From Streptomyces sp. A1136 (lineage in GTDB: Bacteria; Actinomycetota; Actinomycetes; Streptomycetales; Streptomycetaceae), in the NCBI RefSeq assembly GCF_004795055.1, contig NZ_SSBJ01000010.1:62001-126000 (forward strand): a stretch of 64,000 bases of DNA, written 5' to 3'. The notes under the pieces were generated by a model. That model was not told the origin of the DNA and made no database searches. It was given only the letters and a program-made list of their open reading frames with translations. Below are positions 1 to 7,623 of this stretch, piece by piece. A program made the translations under genes and the position numbers. How positions within the stretch are numbered: position 1 is the stretch's first letter; every line of letters starts with the position of its first letter.

Positions 1-311
1 CTGATCTCGGGGTCGGCGCCGAGGTCGTACACGTCCAAGGCCTCACGGATGGGCCTTATCAGGACGTCGAGCTGGTCGGCGCGCAGCTCGGCCGTGAAGG
101 GCTGCCCGACGATGGTGGCTACGTCCACGCGCAGGGCGCGGGCGAGGCAGGCCGCAGCGTAGGGGGTCGGGGGTCGTTCGCCCCGTTCGATCTTCGTGAG
201 CAGGCTGGCCGAGATCCCCGCCAGCTCCGCCAGGGATTGTTGGGTGAGGTGGCGTTCGAGGCGCAAGCGCTTGATGCGCGCGCCGGTGTGGTCGTGCGGT
301 AGAGAGTGCAT
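1..311 (-). CDS. XRE-family HTH transcriptional regulator, 3' end cut by window edge
   Basis: The frame opens at ATG 311 and stays open to base 1, giving at least 103 residues (MHSLPHDHTGARIKRLRLER...). Residues about 9-62 form a Cro/CI-type helix-turn-helix: ARIKRLRLERHLTQQSLAEL, then AGISASLLTKIERGERPPT. The remaining visible part resembles the start of the helical C-terminal region of Streptomyces multi-domain XRE regulators. It reads leftward, away from the lipoprotein gene at 480, and a hairpin at 364-397 shields it from read-through of the late operon. It may regulate lysogeny or integration genes lying to the left. Family is clear; role is inferred. Confidence 0.8.
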   Translation of the reverse strand, partial: MHSLPHDHTGARIKRLRLERHLTQQSLAELAGISASLLTKIERGERPPTPYAAACLARALRVDVATIVGQPFTAELRADQLDVLIRPIREALDVYDLGADPEI

Positions 312-363
312 ACTGGCTCCCGTTCAGACTCGACACCTGAACGGTACCGGTACACGACAAAAT

Positions 364-397
364 CGCCCCCTCCCAGCCCGAAGGCTGAGAGGGGGCG
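364..397 (-). terminator. UUCG-loop hairpin between divergent genes (leftward terminator)
   Basis: A 15-bp stem (364-378 with 383-397) closes on four bases that read UUCG on the minus strand. The one imperfect pair is C/A on plus-strand RNA but G-U on minus-strand RNA, so the structure is best formed by leftward transcripts. No U-tract follows. It stands upstream of the XRE gene and probably stops late-operon read-through. Confidence 0.55.
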
Positions 398-479
398 AGC
401 CGCAATTCGGCAACTTCCGTCACTGGTTGGCATACCGGGCGCTACGGTCTCCTCGTCCCCGCGACCTCAGGAGCCGACC

Positions 480-1100
480 ATGCGCGTCAGATCCACCGTC
501 ATCCTCGCTATCGCCGCGATCACCCTCACCGCGTGCAGCTCGTCGAGCGACCCGAAGCCCTCGGATAAGCCAGCCCCACGCCCCAGCTCCTCCACGCCGG
601 CCACCACTCCATCGCAGTCGGCCCCCGCGGCCGCCGCGCTCCAGCTCGGGCAGCCTGCCGAGACGGTCGGCGCTGGCGGAACCGGCCGGCTGGAGATCAC
701 GCCCACGAACATCGTCTACTCCACCGGCAACACTTTCACGAAGCCGACAAAGGCGACGTTCGCTTTCGTCGGCTACAAGGCGCGCGCGGTGACAGCGGTC
801 GCCGCCGACCAGGTCGCGCCCATCGACGGCGGAGGCTGGAGCTGGATCGCGCCCGACGGGCAGGCCATCGCCCAAGGCAACGGGGAGGCCTACAACGTGA
901 CCGCCGAGTCCTTCAACGCGGGCCGCACGGTTCAGCCAGGCTCATTCGTCCTGGACGGGGCTGTGTTCGACCTCGACACCGTCCAGGCCGGGGGCACCCT
1001 CATCTACACCGACGGGGAGGGGAAGGCGTACCGGTGGACGATGCCGAAGCAGGACACGGGCCCCGAGGCCGCGCAGATCAAGAAGGAGCTCGCCTCGTAA
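480..1100 (+). CDS. Prophage-encoded lipoprotein
   Basis: A 206-residue secreted lipoprotein. Residues 1-18 are a signal peptide (MRVRSTVILAIAAITLTAC) ending in lipobox LTAC with the lipidated cysteine at 19. A Ser/Pro/Thr-rich linker follows to about residue 55. The rest is a beta-rich domain similar in pattern to the telokin-like DUF4352 fold found in actinobacterial lipoproteins. The frame extends upstream, but ATG 480 is chosen because it begins the signal peptide. It is alone on the plus strand, convergent with the late operon, at the prophage end: the usual place for a lysogenic-conversion gene. Superinfection exclusion is a plausible role, by analogy with other phage lipoproteins, but is not shown by the sequence. 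Confidence 0.75.
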   Translation: MRVRSTVILAIAAITLTACSSSSDPKPSDKPAPRPSSSTPATTPSQSAPAAAALQLGQPAETVGAGGTGRLEITPTNIVYSTGNTFTKPTKATFAFVGYKARAVTAVAADQVAPIDGGGWSWIAPDGQAIAQGNGEAYNVTAESFNAGRTVQPGSFVLDGAVFDLDTVQAGGTLIYTDGEGKAYRWTMPKQDTGPEAAQIKKELAS

Positions 1101-1101
1101 C

Positions 1102-1146
1102 GCACGAAGGCGCCCCCACCGCCCGAAGGCAGTGGGGGCGTCGTGC
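1102..1146 (-). terminator. Late-operon terminator
   Basis: A 13-bp stem (1111-1123 with 1128-1140) again has a loop reading UUCG on the minus strand, and its imperfect pair becomes G-U there. It is extended by a 6-bp outer stem (1102-1107 with 1141-1146) across a 3-base bulge. It begins at the stop codon of the tail fibre gene, the last gene of the leftward late operon, and separates it from the convergent lipoprotein gene. Confidence 0.75.
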
Positions 1147-3542
1147 TACGCCGGCATCAGCTCGCGGATCGCTGCTGTGATGCGGCGCGCGAGGTAGACG
1201 TGGCCAGCGTCGGTGGGATGGACAGCGTCCGTGCCGATGTAGGTGTCGGCGTTGCCTGTGCCGGTGGTGGCTCCGACGCGGCCGGTGCCGGTGATCCACG
1301 GGCCGTGGGTGGTGACGAGGGCTCCGGTGGAGTCGTAGACGGAGCCGGTGACTGGGCTGATGAACGGGTAGCCGGCCACGGCCGCTGCCGCTTTGAGGGT
1401 GTTGTCGGTGTTGACGATGGACGCTGCTGGGCTTCCGGTGGGGGCCCAGCAGCCGATGACGTACACCTCGCAGGACGGGAGCCCGGTCTTGATTGCCGAG
1501 TACAGGCTGGTCGCAGCGGTGGAGATCGCGGACTGGCTGCCGCCGTTGTCGTTGTATCCGCCGAGGATGATTAGGCGTGTGGGGTTCCAGGCGATGACGT
1601 CGGCGTTGACGCGGTCGCCGAAGGTGGCGTAGGAGCCGGCGGTGATGTAGCCGGTGCCGCCGCGGCCTTGGCGCCACACGTCCGTGCTGCCGAGGAAGCG
1701 GCCTACGCGGTCGACCCATGTGCCGCAGCCAGCGCCGGTGTTCTGGGCTGAGCCGTCGCCGATGGAGTCGGTGAAACTCATGAGGCGCCCGCCTTGCAGC
1801 GGCACGCGCCACATGGTGGCGCCGGGCGGTAGGTAGACGCCGCCGAAGGGGAAGGTGGCGAAGTCGAGCCGGATCCGTCGCGGCCCTGTCGAGCCAAGGT
1901 CGAAGGTGATCAGGTGCCCCGAGCCTGCCGTGATGCCGCCGGAGCTCTGCATGAGGTCGGTGACCTTGCGACCGTCGATGCTGAGGCGGTACATGGTCGC
2001 CGTCGAGATGTACTTCATACGGACCTGGAAGTCCTTGGCGTCGGTCCCGAACTCGACGGACCAGACCCCTTGCCCGCTGGCGTAGGTGTTCGGGTACTTG
2101 CTCAACGGCAGGACGTAGTTGGTGTCGGGCGACGTGGCCCCGATGGCGAAGTTCCCGGCGCCCGCATAGGTGTACGGGCCGGTGACGTCCGAGCCTGCGA
2201 GCGCTACGCCCGCTGGCGCGTACTTGATGTACCCCGCGGTCGGCGTGGTTGTCGGGGCTGTGGAGATAGATGGCGCCGCCCCGGCGTAGAGCGCGTCTGC
2301 TGTGACCGGGTCGGGAAGGTGCCGCTGTCGCCAGGGGGCGGCGATGCCGGCGCTGCTGCTGTTCGTGATCAGCCCGAGATTGCCGAGAGCGGCGAGTACG
2401 CTGCTCAGGGCGGTGCCATCGGCGCGGGAGCCTGTGACGGTCGGCTGAGATACCGGGGAGGCTCCGTAGAACCCGGCAGTGTTGGCGGCACCGTTAAGGG
2501 TGTGACGGACTGTCCCGCTGGCGCCCTCGACTTTGAGGACGGTGTTGATCACCCGCGCGGCCCCGGTGGTGTTCAGCCCGGCCAGGAAGGCAGTGCCACC
2601 CTCGACCGCGGCAAGGCGGGTTATCGCGTCGTTCAGATAACCGTCGAGCGCGTCCCCGGCCGCTGCCGAGTAGAACTGGGTATTCGCCCACGCGCGGTCG
2701 CCGTGCGGGTCGACGGCATCCTTATGCACGTTGACCTTCAACTGGGCGCCGGCGGCGGTCTCCAGGGCGGCCGTGTCCGCGATGCCATGCACGCTCGTGG
2801 TGTCGGCCTCGTGTGCGGCGAGAGCCGACGAGGCTGCTGTGGTCGCAGCCGTCAAGGCCGCGGTCGCCTTGCTCTGGGCGCCGGCTTGCGTTTCGAGCAC
2901 TGCCGTGTCGGCGATGCCATGAACGCTGGTCGTCGCGGCTCCATGGGAGGCCAGGGCGCTCGCTGCTGCGGCACGGTCACCGTGAGGATCAGACGCTGTG
3001 GTGTGGGCTGCGACTTTCGCGGTCGCCCCGGCCGGCGTCTCATAGGTGGCGTTAGCCCGGGCGACCTCGCTCGCAATGGCCCCGTTGGTGTACGCCTCGG
3101 CGTCGGCGTTAGAGCCGTCCGCCCCACGTGGGCCCGCAGGACCCGTATCTCCAGGGGGCCCCTGGGGCCCTACCACGGGGGTGTACACGGCCGCCCCCGG
3201 GTCTGCGGCCACCAGTTTCGCGATGCTGATCGGCCCGCCGTCACCCACGGGAAGCGCGAACACCCGCTCGCGCGCGGGCAGACCCTTCAGACGTTCCTCG
3301 TAGTGCCAGTAGCGGCCTTCGGCAGGCTCCACCCCGGGGGCGTCTGTACGCCCGAGGGCGTGCGACCACTGTCCCGCCCAGTCCAGGACGAACTCGCCGC
3401 CGCCTGGGTAGATGGTCTCACCGGCCGTGTCCGTCCACACCAGCGGAATCGGCGTGAGGATGACTCGGCCCTCGGCGGGTTCCCCGGTTGCCGGGTTGGT
3501 GTACGTCTCGTGCACGATCCGTGTTGGCAGCGACATCGTCAT
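1146..3542 (-). CDS. Tail fibre/receptor-binding protein with collagen-like segment and C-terminal SGNH hydrolase
   Basis: A 798-residue protein. ATG 3542 overlaps the stop of the preceding gene as ATGA; a second ATG at 3536 is possible. Residues about 125-143 are collagen-like Gly-X-Y (GPQGPPGDTGPAGPRGADG). Residues about 150-300 contain repeated SVHGIADTA and DPHGDRA units typical of trimeric phage fibres. The last 209 residues are an SGNH/GDSL esterase: Ser593 in FTDSIGDG, a Gly in block II (GGTGY), Asn664 in GGYND, and Asp772/His775 in DAVHP. Such domains deacetylate or trim surface glycans during adsorption. The gene lies beyond the lysis cassette, apart from the tail genes, and closes the late operon. 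Confidence 0.85.
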   Translation of the reverse strand: MTMSLPTRIVHETYTNPATGEPAEGRVILTPIPLVWTDTAGETIYPGGGEFVLDWAGQWSHALGRTDAPGVEPAEGRYWHYEERLKGLPARERVFALPVGDGGPISIAKLVAADPGAAVYTPVVGPQGPPGDTGPAGPRGADGSNADAEAYTNGAIASEVARANATYETPAGATAKVAAHTTASDPHGDRAAAASALASHGAATTSVHGIADTAVLETQAGAQSKATAALTAATTAASSALAAHEADTTSVHGIADTAALETAAGAQLKVNVHKDAVDPHGDRAWANTQFYSAAAGDALDGYLNDAITRLAAVEGGTAFLAGLNTTGAARVINTVLKVEGASGTVRHTLNGAANTAGFYGASPVSQPTVTGSRADGTALSSVLAALGNLGLITNSSSAGIAAPWRQRHLPDPVTADALYAGAAPSISTAPTTTPTAGYIKYAPAGVALAGSDVTGPYTYAGAGNFAIGATSPDTNYVLPLSKYPNTYASGQGVWSVEFGTDAKDFQVRMKYISTATMYRLSIDGRKVTDLMQSSGGITAGSGHLITFDLGSTGPRRIRLDFATFPFGGVYLPPGATMWRVPLQGGRLMSFTDSIGDGSAQNTGAGCGTWVDRVGRFLGSTDVWRQGRGGTGYITAGSYATFGDRVNADVIAWNPTRLIILGGYNDNGGSQSAISTAATSLYSAIKTGLPSCEVYVIGCWAPTGSPAASIVNTDNTLKAAAAVAGYPFISPVTGSVYDSTGALVTTHGPWITGTGRVGATTGTGNADTYIGTDAVHPTDAGHVYLARRITAAIRELMPA

Positions 3543-3862
3543 ACCTCCGACCGGTCGCGGTGCTGCGCACGTATGACCATCCATGTCCGTTGGATCATGA
3601 GTCCGGCGATGGTCAGCAGCACGAGGGTGCGGACGCTCCGGAGTAGGGCCGCCGTGCAGCCGACGGGCCAGAGGGTGATGAGCACGGTGTACAGGCACAG
3701 GGCGCCGACCGCCCCGGCGAAGCCCATAAGATTCCGGCCGACATCCGACCGCCACCAGGGCGCCCGGTGGTGGTAGACGCCAGCGAAAGCAGTGCAGGCA
3801 AGGAAGGCGACTGCGGACGCAATCGTGTTCACCCACTCATCCACGCCCAGGTCACGCAGCAT
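3539..3862 (-). CDS. Small phage membrane protein (3 TM)
   Basis: 107 residues beginning MLRDLGVDEW. Three hydrophobic segments are visible, at about 10-30, 46-68 and 76-92, and the tail is basic and soluble. ATG 3862 shares one base with the upstream stop (TGATG), so translation is coupled. It lies in the lysis cassette directly after a small helical gene and before the tail fibre. It could be a second holin, an antiholin or a spanin-like accessory; nothing in the sequence decides between these. Confidence 0.7.
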   Translation of the reverse strand: MLRDLGVDEWVNTIASAVAFLACTAFAGVYHHRAPWWRSDVGRNLMGFAGAVGALCLYTVLITLWPVGCTAALLRSVRTLVLLTIAGLMIQRTWMVIRAQHRDRSEV

Positions 3863-4074
3863 CACGTGCCCCCTCTCAAAGCCGCGGAGATGCGCTCCGC
3901 GAAGTGGTTCTCCAGGCGGGCCCGGCGCAGCATGCTCGCCGCGGCCTCGACCTCCGGCCGGCGGGCCTCGGCCTGGCATCGCGCGTTCTGCGCCCGCGCG
4001 AGTGCGCCCTCGGCGCTGCGCTGCCCCGCCGTCCGCCTACCCCTGCCGATCAGGCATCGCAGCCAACGCACCAT
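3862..4074 (-). CDS. Small helical phage protein (DUF7620-like)
   Basis: 70 residues, highly charged and helical, with an N-terminal arginine-rich stretch and a C-terminal segment RLENHFAERISAAL. The pattern resembles short actinophage proteins called DUF7620 that sit next to holins. ATG 4074 is preceded by AAGGAGGTGG at good distance. It overlaps the gene upstream by 38 bases and the one downstream by one. The role is unknown; location in the lysis cassette is the only clue. Confidence 0.65.
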   Translation of the reverse strand: MVRWLRCLIGRGRRTAGQRSAEGALARAQNARCQAEARRPEVEAAASMLRRARLENHFAERISAALRGGT

Positions 4075-4342
4075 CTGAGTCCACCTCCTTCGCCCGCGGA
4101 AGGGAGGTCAGGACGTGCCCGGCCGTGCGGGACAGTTCGAGCAGCTCGGTGACCTGCTCGCGCTCGGCCTGGCGGGCTGCCTCAGACTCCGTATGTGCGG
4201 CCCGCCAGGTGTCCCGCTCCTCCCGCATGTCGAGCAAGGTCGACCGTGGGACGAGCCGGCCGGTGAGGATGAGAAGGACGACGAGGACGAGGAGTCCCGA
4301 GACTCCGAGATCAGTCGGAGAGAGCCCGAACAGCTCGGTCAT
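4037..4342 (-). CDS. Membrane-anchored coiled-coil protein of the lysis cassette
   Basis: 101 residues. One membrane segment at about 13-31 (VSGLLVLVVLLILTGRLV) is followed by a charged coiled coil with LLELSRTAGHVL. Actinophages commonly encode such proteins beside the holin; some annotations call them holins. Start ATG 4342; the 3' end overlaps the next gene by 38 bases in another frame. It may help position or time the holin, which is inference. Confidence 0.7.
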   Translation of the reverse strand: MTELFGLSPTDLGVSGLLVLVVLLILTGRLVPRSTLLDMREERDTWRAAHTESEAARQAEREQVTELLELSRTAGHVLTSLPRAKEVDSDGALAAMPDRQG

Positions 4343-4374
4343 GACACCGCCCTCCTGTGTGATCTGCGGCAAGG

Positions 4375-4758
4375 TCAGACGCCTTGCAATCCCGTCGGCT
4401 GGTCCGGGCGGGGCTGCGCGGCAAGCTGACGAGCCGGGGACGGGGAGACCTGCGCGCGGGTCAGGAGGGTCAGCACGGCCAGGACCGTGGTGTTGACCGC
4501 GCCGATGGTGCCCTGGCTGACGTCGTAGCCGTACGCGGCGACGAGCACGGCGCCCGCGGCGACGACCGCTGTGAATGCCTGCGGGGCGATCGGGCGGGTC
4601 ATGGCCGCGGCGATCGCGCCGAGGATCGCGGTGGCCGCGCCGACGATGGCCGCGGCCTGACCGGCCGTGAGGCTGGTGACGCCGAGGGAAACGATAAGTC
4701 CGAGCACCGCGGAGAGGGTGTTGAGGACGACGACGGGTTCTCTGCCGAGGATCTTCAC
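4375..4758 (-). CDS. Phage holin
   Basis: 127 residues, with three to four hydrophobic segments spread over about residues 8-100 and a hydrophilic, proline-rich tail. Length and topology match holins of Streptomyces phages. It starts at ATG 4758, three bases after the stop of the amidase gene, so the two form a classic endolysin-holin pair. It is expected to form lesions in the cytoplasmic membrane and release or activate the endolysin. Confidence 0.75.
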   Translation of the reverse strand: MKILGREPVVVLNTLSAVLGLIVSLGVTSLTAGQAAAIVGAATAILGAIAAAMTRPIAPQAFTAVVAAGAVLVAAYGYDVSQGTIGAVNTTVLAVLTLLTRAQVSPSPARQLAAQPRPDQPTGLQGV

Positions 4759-4761
4759 GGG

Positions 4762-5607
4762 TCAGCTCGCCTTCGGCGGGGTGGTCGCGGTCTTGTCGTG
4801 GACGGTCACGTCGACGTCGACGGTGCCAGCCGCGAGGGCCTCGCTCACGGCCTTCTTCACGGCCGCGCCGACAGCCGCCGCGTCGAGGTCGTGGTCGGCG
4901 GCGACGAGCTTCACGAGGCTGTCGATGGTGGCCTGCTGCGCGGCCAGGTCGTGCTTCTGGCCCCAGGCCATCGCATTGAGCTGGCCGAACCAAGAGTCCA
5001 TCCAGGACCGCTCTTCGGGGGTCATGAGTTCCTCCTCAGTGGGCGCCGGGTTCGGCGCCGTGGTGGTGGGATCGGGTGCGCCGCTCGCGCGGGCGGCGAT
5101 GGCGGGGAAGATGACGTCGTTGAACTGCCTCACTCGGGCGTCGCCAGGGCAGGCGGTGCCGCCTATCGCCCAGTCGGAATGCAGGCGGTGGTAGCCGTAG
5201 CCCGGGTCTGAGGCGGTGCGGCAGATCCGCAGCGGGATGCCGTGCTGGTGGTGCGCCCACACGCCGAGCCGAATCAGCGTCTCCACCTGGGCGGGCGTCC
5301 ACGGGTCGCTGTGGTTGTCGTTGCTGGCCGACTCCAGCGAGATCGCGCCGGTGCCGTCGGAGCGTCGGTTCGCCAGGTAGTTGGCGTCGGCCCGGGTCTC
5401 GGTCCCGATGTACTGGGCGACGACGCCGTCGTACCCGAGGCCGAAGTGCGACTCCAAGTTCGTGCTGTCGCGCCAGAATTCGTAGGTGCGCTGCGGTGTC
5501 CACGGGGCAGCGATGCTGTGGTAGATCACCTGTGTCGGTCGGATCGCCGGCTGGCTGTCGCTCTCCGGCTGGAGCTCCATTTTGGTAGCTCCGGGATACC
5601 AGGCCAT
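4762..5607 (-). CDS. Endolysin, N-acetylmuramoyl-L-alanine amidase (Amidase_2/PGRP type) with internal start
   Basis: 281 residues. Residues about 20-175 form the zinc amidase domain: His30 in VIYHSIAAP, His140 or His143 in GYHRLHSDW, and Cys153 in GTACPG are the likely metal ligands. A Pro/Thr linker follows at about 175-194. The C-terminal 87 residues form a helical domain, presumably for wall binding or assembly. The codon for Met195 (ATG 5025) is preceded by AGGAGG with a five-base spacer, so the C-terminal domain can also be made as a separate 87-residue polypeptide. The gene starts at ATG 5607 with AGGAGG just upstream. Confidence 0.9.
   Translation of the reverse strand: MAWYPGATKMELQPESDSQPAIRPTQVIYHSIAAPWTPQRTYEFWRDSTNLESHFGLGYDGVVAQYIGTETRADANYLANRRSDGTGAISLESASNDNHSDPWTPAQVETLIRLGVWAHHQHGIPLRICRTASDPGYGYHRLHSDWAIGGTACPGDARVRQFNDVIFPAIAARASGAPDPTTTAPNPAPTEEELMTPEERSWMDSWFGQLNAMAWGQKHDLAAQQATIDSLVKLVAADHDLDAAAVGAAVKKAVSEALAAGTVDVDVTVHDKTATTPPKAS
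5031..5036 (-). promoter_or_regulatory. Internal Shine-Dalgarno inside the endolysin gene
   Basis: Minus-strand AGGAGG followed by AACTC and an in-frame ATG at 5025. It encodes Glu-Glu-Leu of the linker at the same time. It is as strong as any start site in this prophage and lies exactly at the junction between catalytic and C-terminal domains. Confidence 0.65.
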
Positions 5608-5627
5608 AAGGCCTCCTGGGCATAAGG

Positions 5628-5651
5628 AAGCCCCCGACTCGGCGGGGGCTT
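5628..5651 (-). terminator. Hairpin between tail module and lysis cassette
   Basis: Stem AAGCCCCCG (5628-5636) pairs with CGGGGGCTT (5643-5651) around a six-base loop. It follows the small proline-rich gene and precedes the endolysin. It is probably a partial terminator that lowers lysis-gene expression relative to tail genes. Confidence 0.6.
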
Positions 5652-5662
5652 GAGATGGGTGG

Positions 5663-5809
5663 TCAGGTGGCGGCGTCCCCGTCGCCGGGGTCCGGAGCCG
5701 GCGGGATGACGATGTCCGGCGGGTTCGCCTCCGAGGGCGGTAAGGGAAGGTCAGGCATCTCCATCACGCGATCCCGCGGCAGCGGTTCCTCAGGTGTTGC
5801 CACAGCCAC
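5663..5809 (-). CDS. Small proline-rich phage protein
   Basis: A 48-residue frame starting at GTG 5809 (or GTG 5803), three bases after the stop of the upstream tail gene. It is rich in Pro, Glu and Asp (PEEPLPRDRVMEMPDLPLPP) and lacks cysteine or membrane segments. The placement between tail gene and terminator and the close spacing support a real gene. Function unknown. Confidence 0.5.
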   Translation of the reverse strand: MAVATPEEPLPRDRVMEMPDLPLPPSEANPPDIVIPPAPDPGDGDAAT

Positions 5810-5812
5810 CCC

Positions 5813-6538
5813 CTACGACTTGATCGTCCATGCGCTCAGCACCTCGCACCGGGTGTTGCCGCTGCCGGAGAGCACTCGGGCCTGAACACGAAGATCCACG
5901 GTGTCGAGATGCGCACCGGGCAGAGCGAAAGGCCCGATCGTGCTGGTGGTCCCGCCGGAGAACGTCGTGCTGATCGTCGTCCCGGTGGCCACGCCGTTCA
6001 CCATCAGCCGCACCTGACCGGTGGCGCCCGCAGTGTCGTTGGTGTGGGCGATGACGACAGTGGCCATCGCGTGCTGTTTGTAGATCGCCGTCTGGTGGAC
6101 GTCCACGAAACTGCCGCTATTGGTGCCCTCCCAGTCCAGGTACCAGGCCCGGCCGAAGGAGAACGGCAGGTAAGGGCCGGCCAGACCGAGCCCCGAGATC
6201 GGGTCGTCCCCGAGCAGCGCGTTCCCCGACCGGTCGTACAGCATCCAGGACTGCCGATCCACGCCGGTCACCGCCGGTTGGGCCTGGACCGCAGTGACGA
6301 GGGAGCCGTCCTCCCGATAGGTGCGCACGCCCTGCTGCTCGGACCCGTCCAGGTGCGGGTACTCGGCGATCGGCCCGGTCTCGACGATGAGAGTGCCCGC
6401 GGGAGTGTAGGTGCGGAGCGCGCCTGTGCGTTCGGAGCTGCGGGCCGCTCGTAGTTCTCTGATCTCGCGTTCCAGGCGCAGCAGCCGGCGGGCGAATCCG
6501 TCCGGCCCGTCGGGCAGTAGATCGGCGGGGCTCGGCAT
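5813..6538 (-). CDS. Minor tail protein
   Basis: 241 residues starting MPSPADLLPDG at ATG 6538, which shares a base with the preceding stop (TGATG). Residues about 10-40 are a charged helix (RRLLRLEREIRELRAARSSE). The rest is beta-rich with a glycine/threonine-rich C-terminal part, like distal tail or receptor-binding proteins. It is the last large gene of the tail module proper. Assigned by position and composition only. Confidence 0.65.
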   Translation of the reverse strand: MPSPADLLPDGPDGFARRLLRLEREIRELRAARSSERTGALRTYTPAGTLIVETGPIAEYPHLDGSEQQGVRTYREDGSLVTAVQAQPAVTGVDRQSWMLYDRSGNALLGDDPISGLGLAGPYLPFSFGRAWYLDWEGTNSGSFVDVHQTAIYKQHAMATVVIAHTNDTAGATGQVRLMVNGVATGTTISTTFSGGTTSTIGPFALPGAHLDTVDLRVQARVLSGSGNTRCEVLSAWTIKS

Positions 6539-7623
6539 CAGCCCTCCAGCAGTAGCGGGGTGAGCTTGTCGGCCTTGGTGTCGAGGTCCCAGCCAAAGGC
6601 GCGGGCCACGACCGAGGCGCCGTTCGGGTGCCGCGGGGAACGGGTGATCTGAATACTGATGCTGTCGCCCAGGCCCCAGGTGCTGCCCAGGCGTGGCGCA
6701 GCGGACGCGACCGCATCCACCGTCCACGTCCGGGCACCCTGTTTCATCAGCTCCAGCGTCGCCTGCGCGTGCGCGTTCAACTGTGTGACATCGGTGATGC
6801 CCGTGCCCGGCGTGTAGCGGTGGACCCACCGCGGCCAGCCGGCGGCGATCAGATCGGTAGCGGTCTGCACGTCGGATACGACCCGCGCGTCCCCCTCACC
6901 CTCACCGGATGCCTGGACCACCGTGGCGCCTCTGCCCTGCTCGTAGGACTCCGAGAGTCGGTAGGAGGCGATACAGCCGGGCAGGTCGAAGACTGCCTCC
7001 GGACGCCCGTCGATGGCACCGATCGTCGGAGCGATCCGTACCAGCAGTTGAAAGGCGGTGCGGTCTGCATCCGCCCACTGCACGTCCACCGTCCACTCCG
7101 GTGCTCCGGCCATCTGGCTGATGGTCTGGATCTGCGAGAGGACGGTCTTGTCGTCGAGGTCGAGCGTCAGATAGTCGATGAGGAGCCCGGACGCGGTGAC
7201 GTCGAACAGGAACGGCGGGCCGGCCGTGACGATCCCGGCGGCCAGGTCGGCCATAACCGTGGACGCGTCGATGGCCGCTTCGCTGTAGGTGCCCGGGTAG
7301 CGGCGGTCGAGGTAGCCCTCGGGGCTGCATGCTCCGATGCCGATCGCCCCGTCGGAGCCGCCTTCCCGGGTCAGGATGATGCCCGCCCACACGGGGTAGC
7401 CCGTGGTGTCATCGACGGCCACGATCATGGTGCGGCCAGGGTCGGTGGCCGCCGCCCACTCGGTGGGGATGTTGTCGCCCAGCAGCAGCGTGAAATTGCA
7501 GCTCGTGACCGCGCCGAGCTTCCGCGACAGGCCCTGTGTCGGTTCCAGGGACGGGAGTTCCTCGGTGATCGCGCCCGTCAGCAGGTCGCATCCGTACCAG
7601 GTCAGCGTGAACGGAACGTTCAT
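6538..7623 (-). CDS. Minor tail protein (tail-tip/hub candidate)
   Basis: 361 residues, ATG 7623 overlapping the upstream stop (TGATG). Length, beta-rich sequence and position two genes after the distal tail protein match the tail-associated hub protein of siphoviruses such as the actinophage ReqiPepy6 Gp37-like group. No enzymatic motif is evident. It would join the distal tail ring to the fibre or receptor-binding proteins. Confidence 0.65.
   Translation of the reverse strand: MNVPFTLTWYGCDLLTGAITEELPSLEPTQGLSRKLGAVTSCNFTLLLGDNIPTEWAAATDPGRTMIVAVDDTTGYPVWAGIILTREGGSDGAIGIGACSPEGYLDRRYPGTYSEAAIDASTVMADLAAGIVTAGPPFLFDVTASGLLIDYLTLDLDDKTVLSQIQTISQMAGAPEWTVDVQWADADRTAFQLLVRIAPTIGAIDGRPEAVFDLPGCIASYRLSESYEQGRGATVVQASGEGEGDARVVSDVQTATDLIAAGWPRWVHRYTPGTGITDVTQLNAHAQATLELMKQGARTWTVDAVASAAPRLGSTWGLGDSISIQITRSPRHPNGASVVARAFGWDLDTKADKLTPLLLEG

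Noticed and set aside
1914-3776. 620-codon rightward frame opposite the tail fibre gene
   Set aside because: It is the complement of a well-supported SGNH fibre gene; composition is low-complexity Arg/Gly/Val with no domain.
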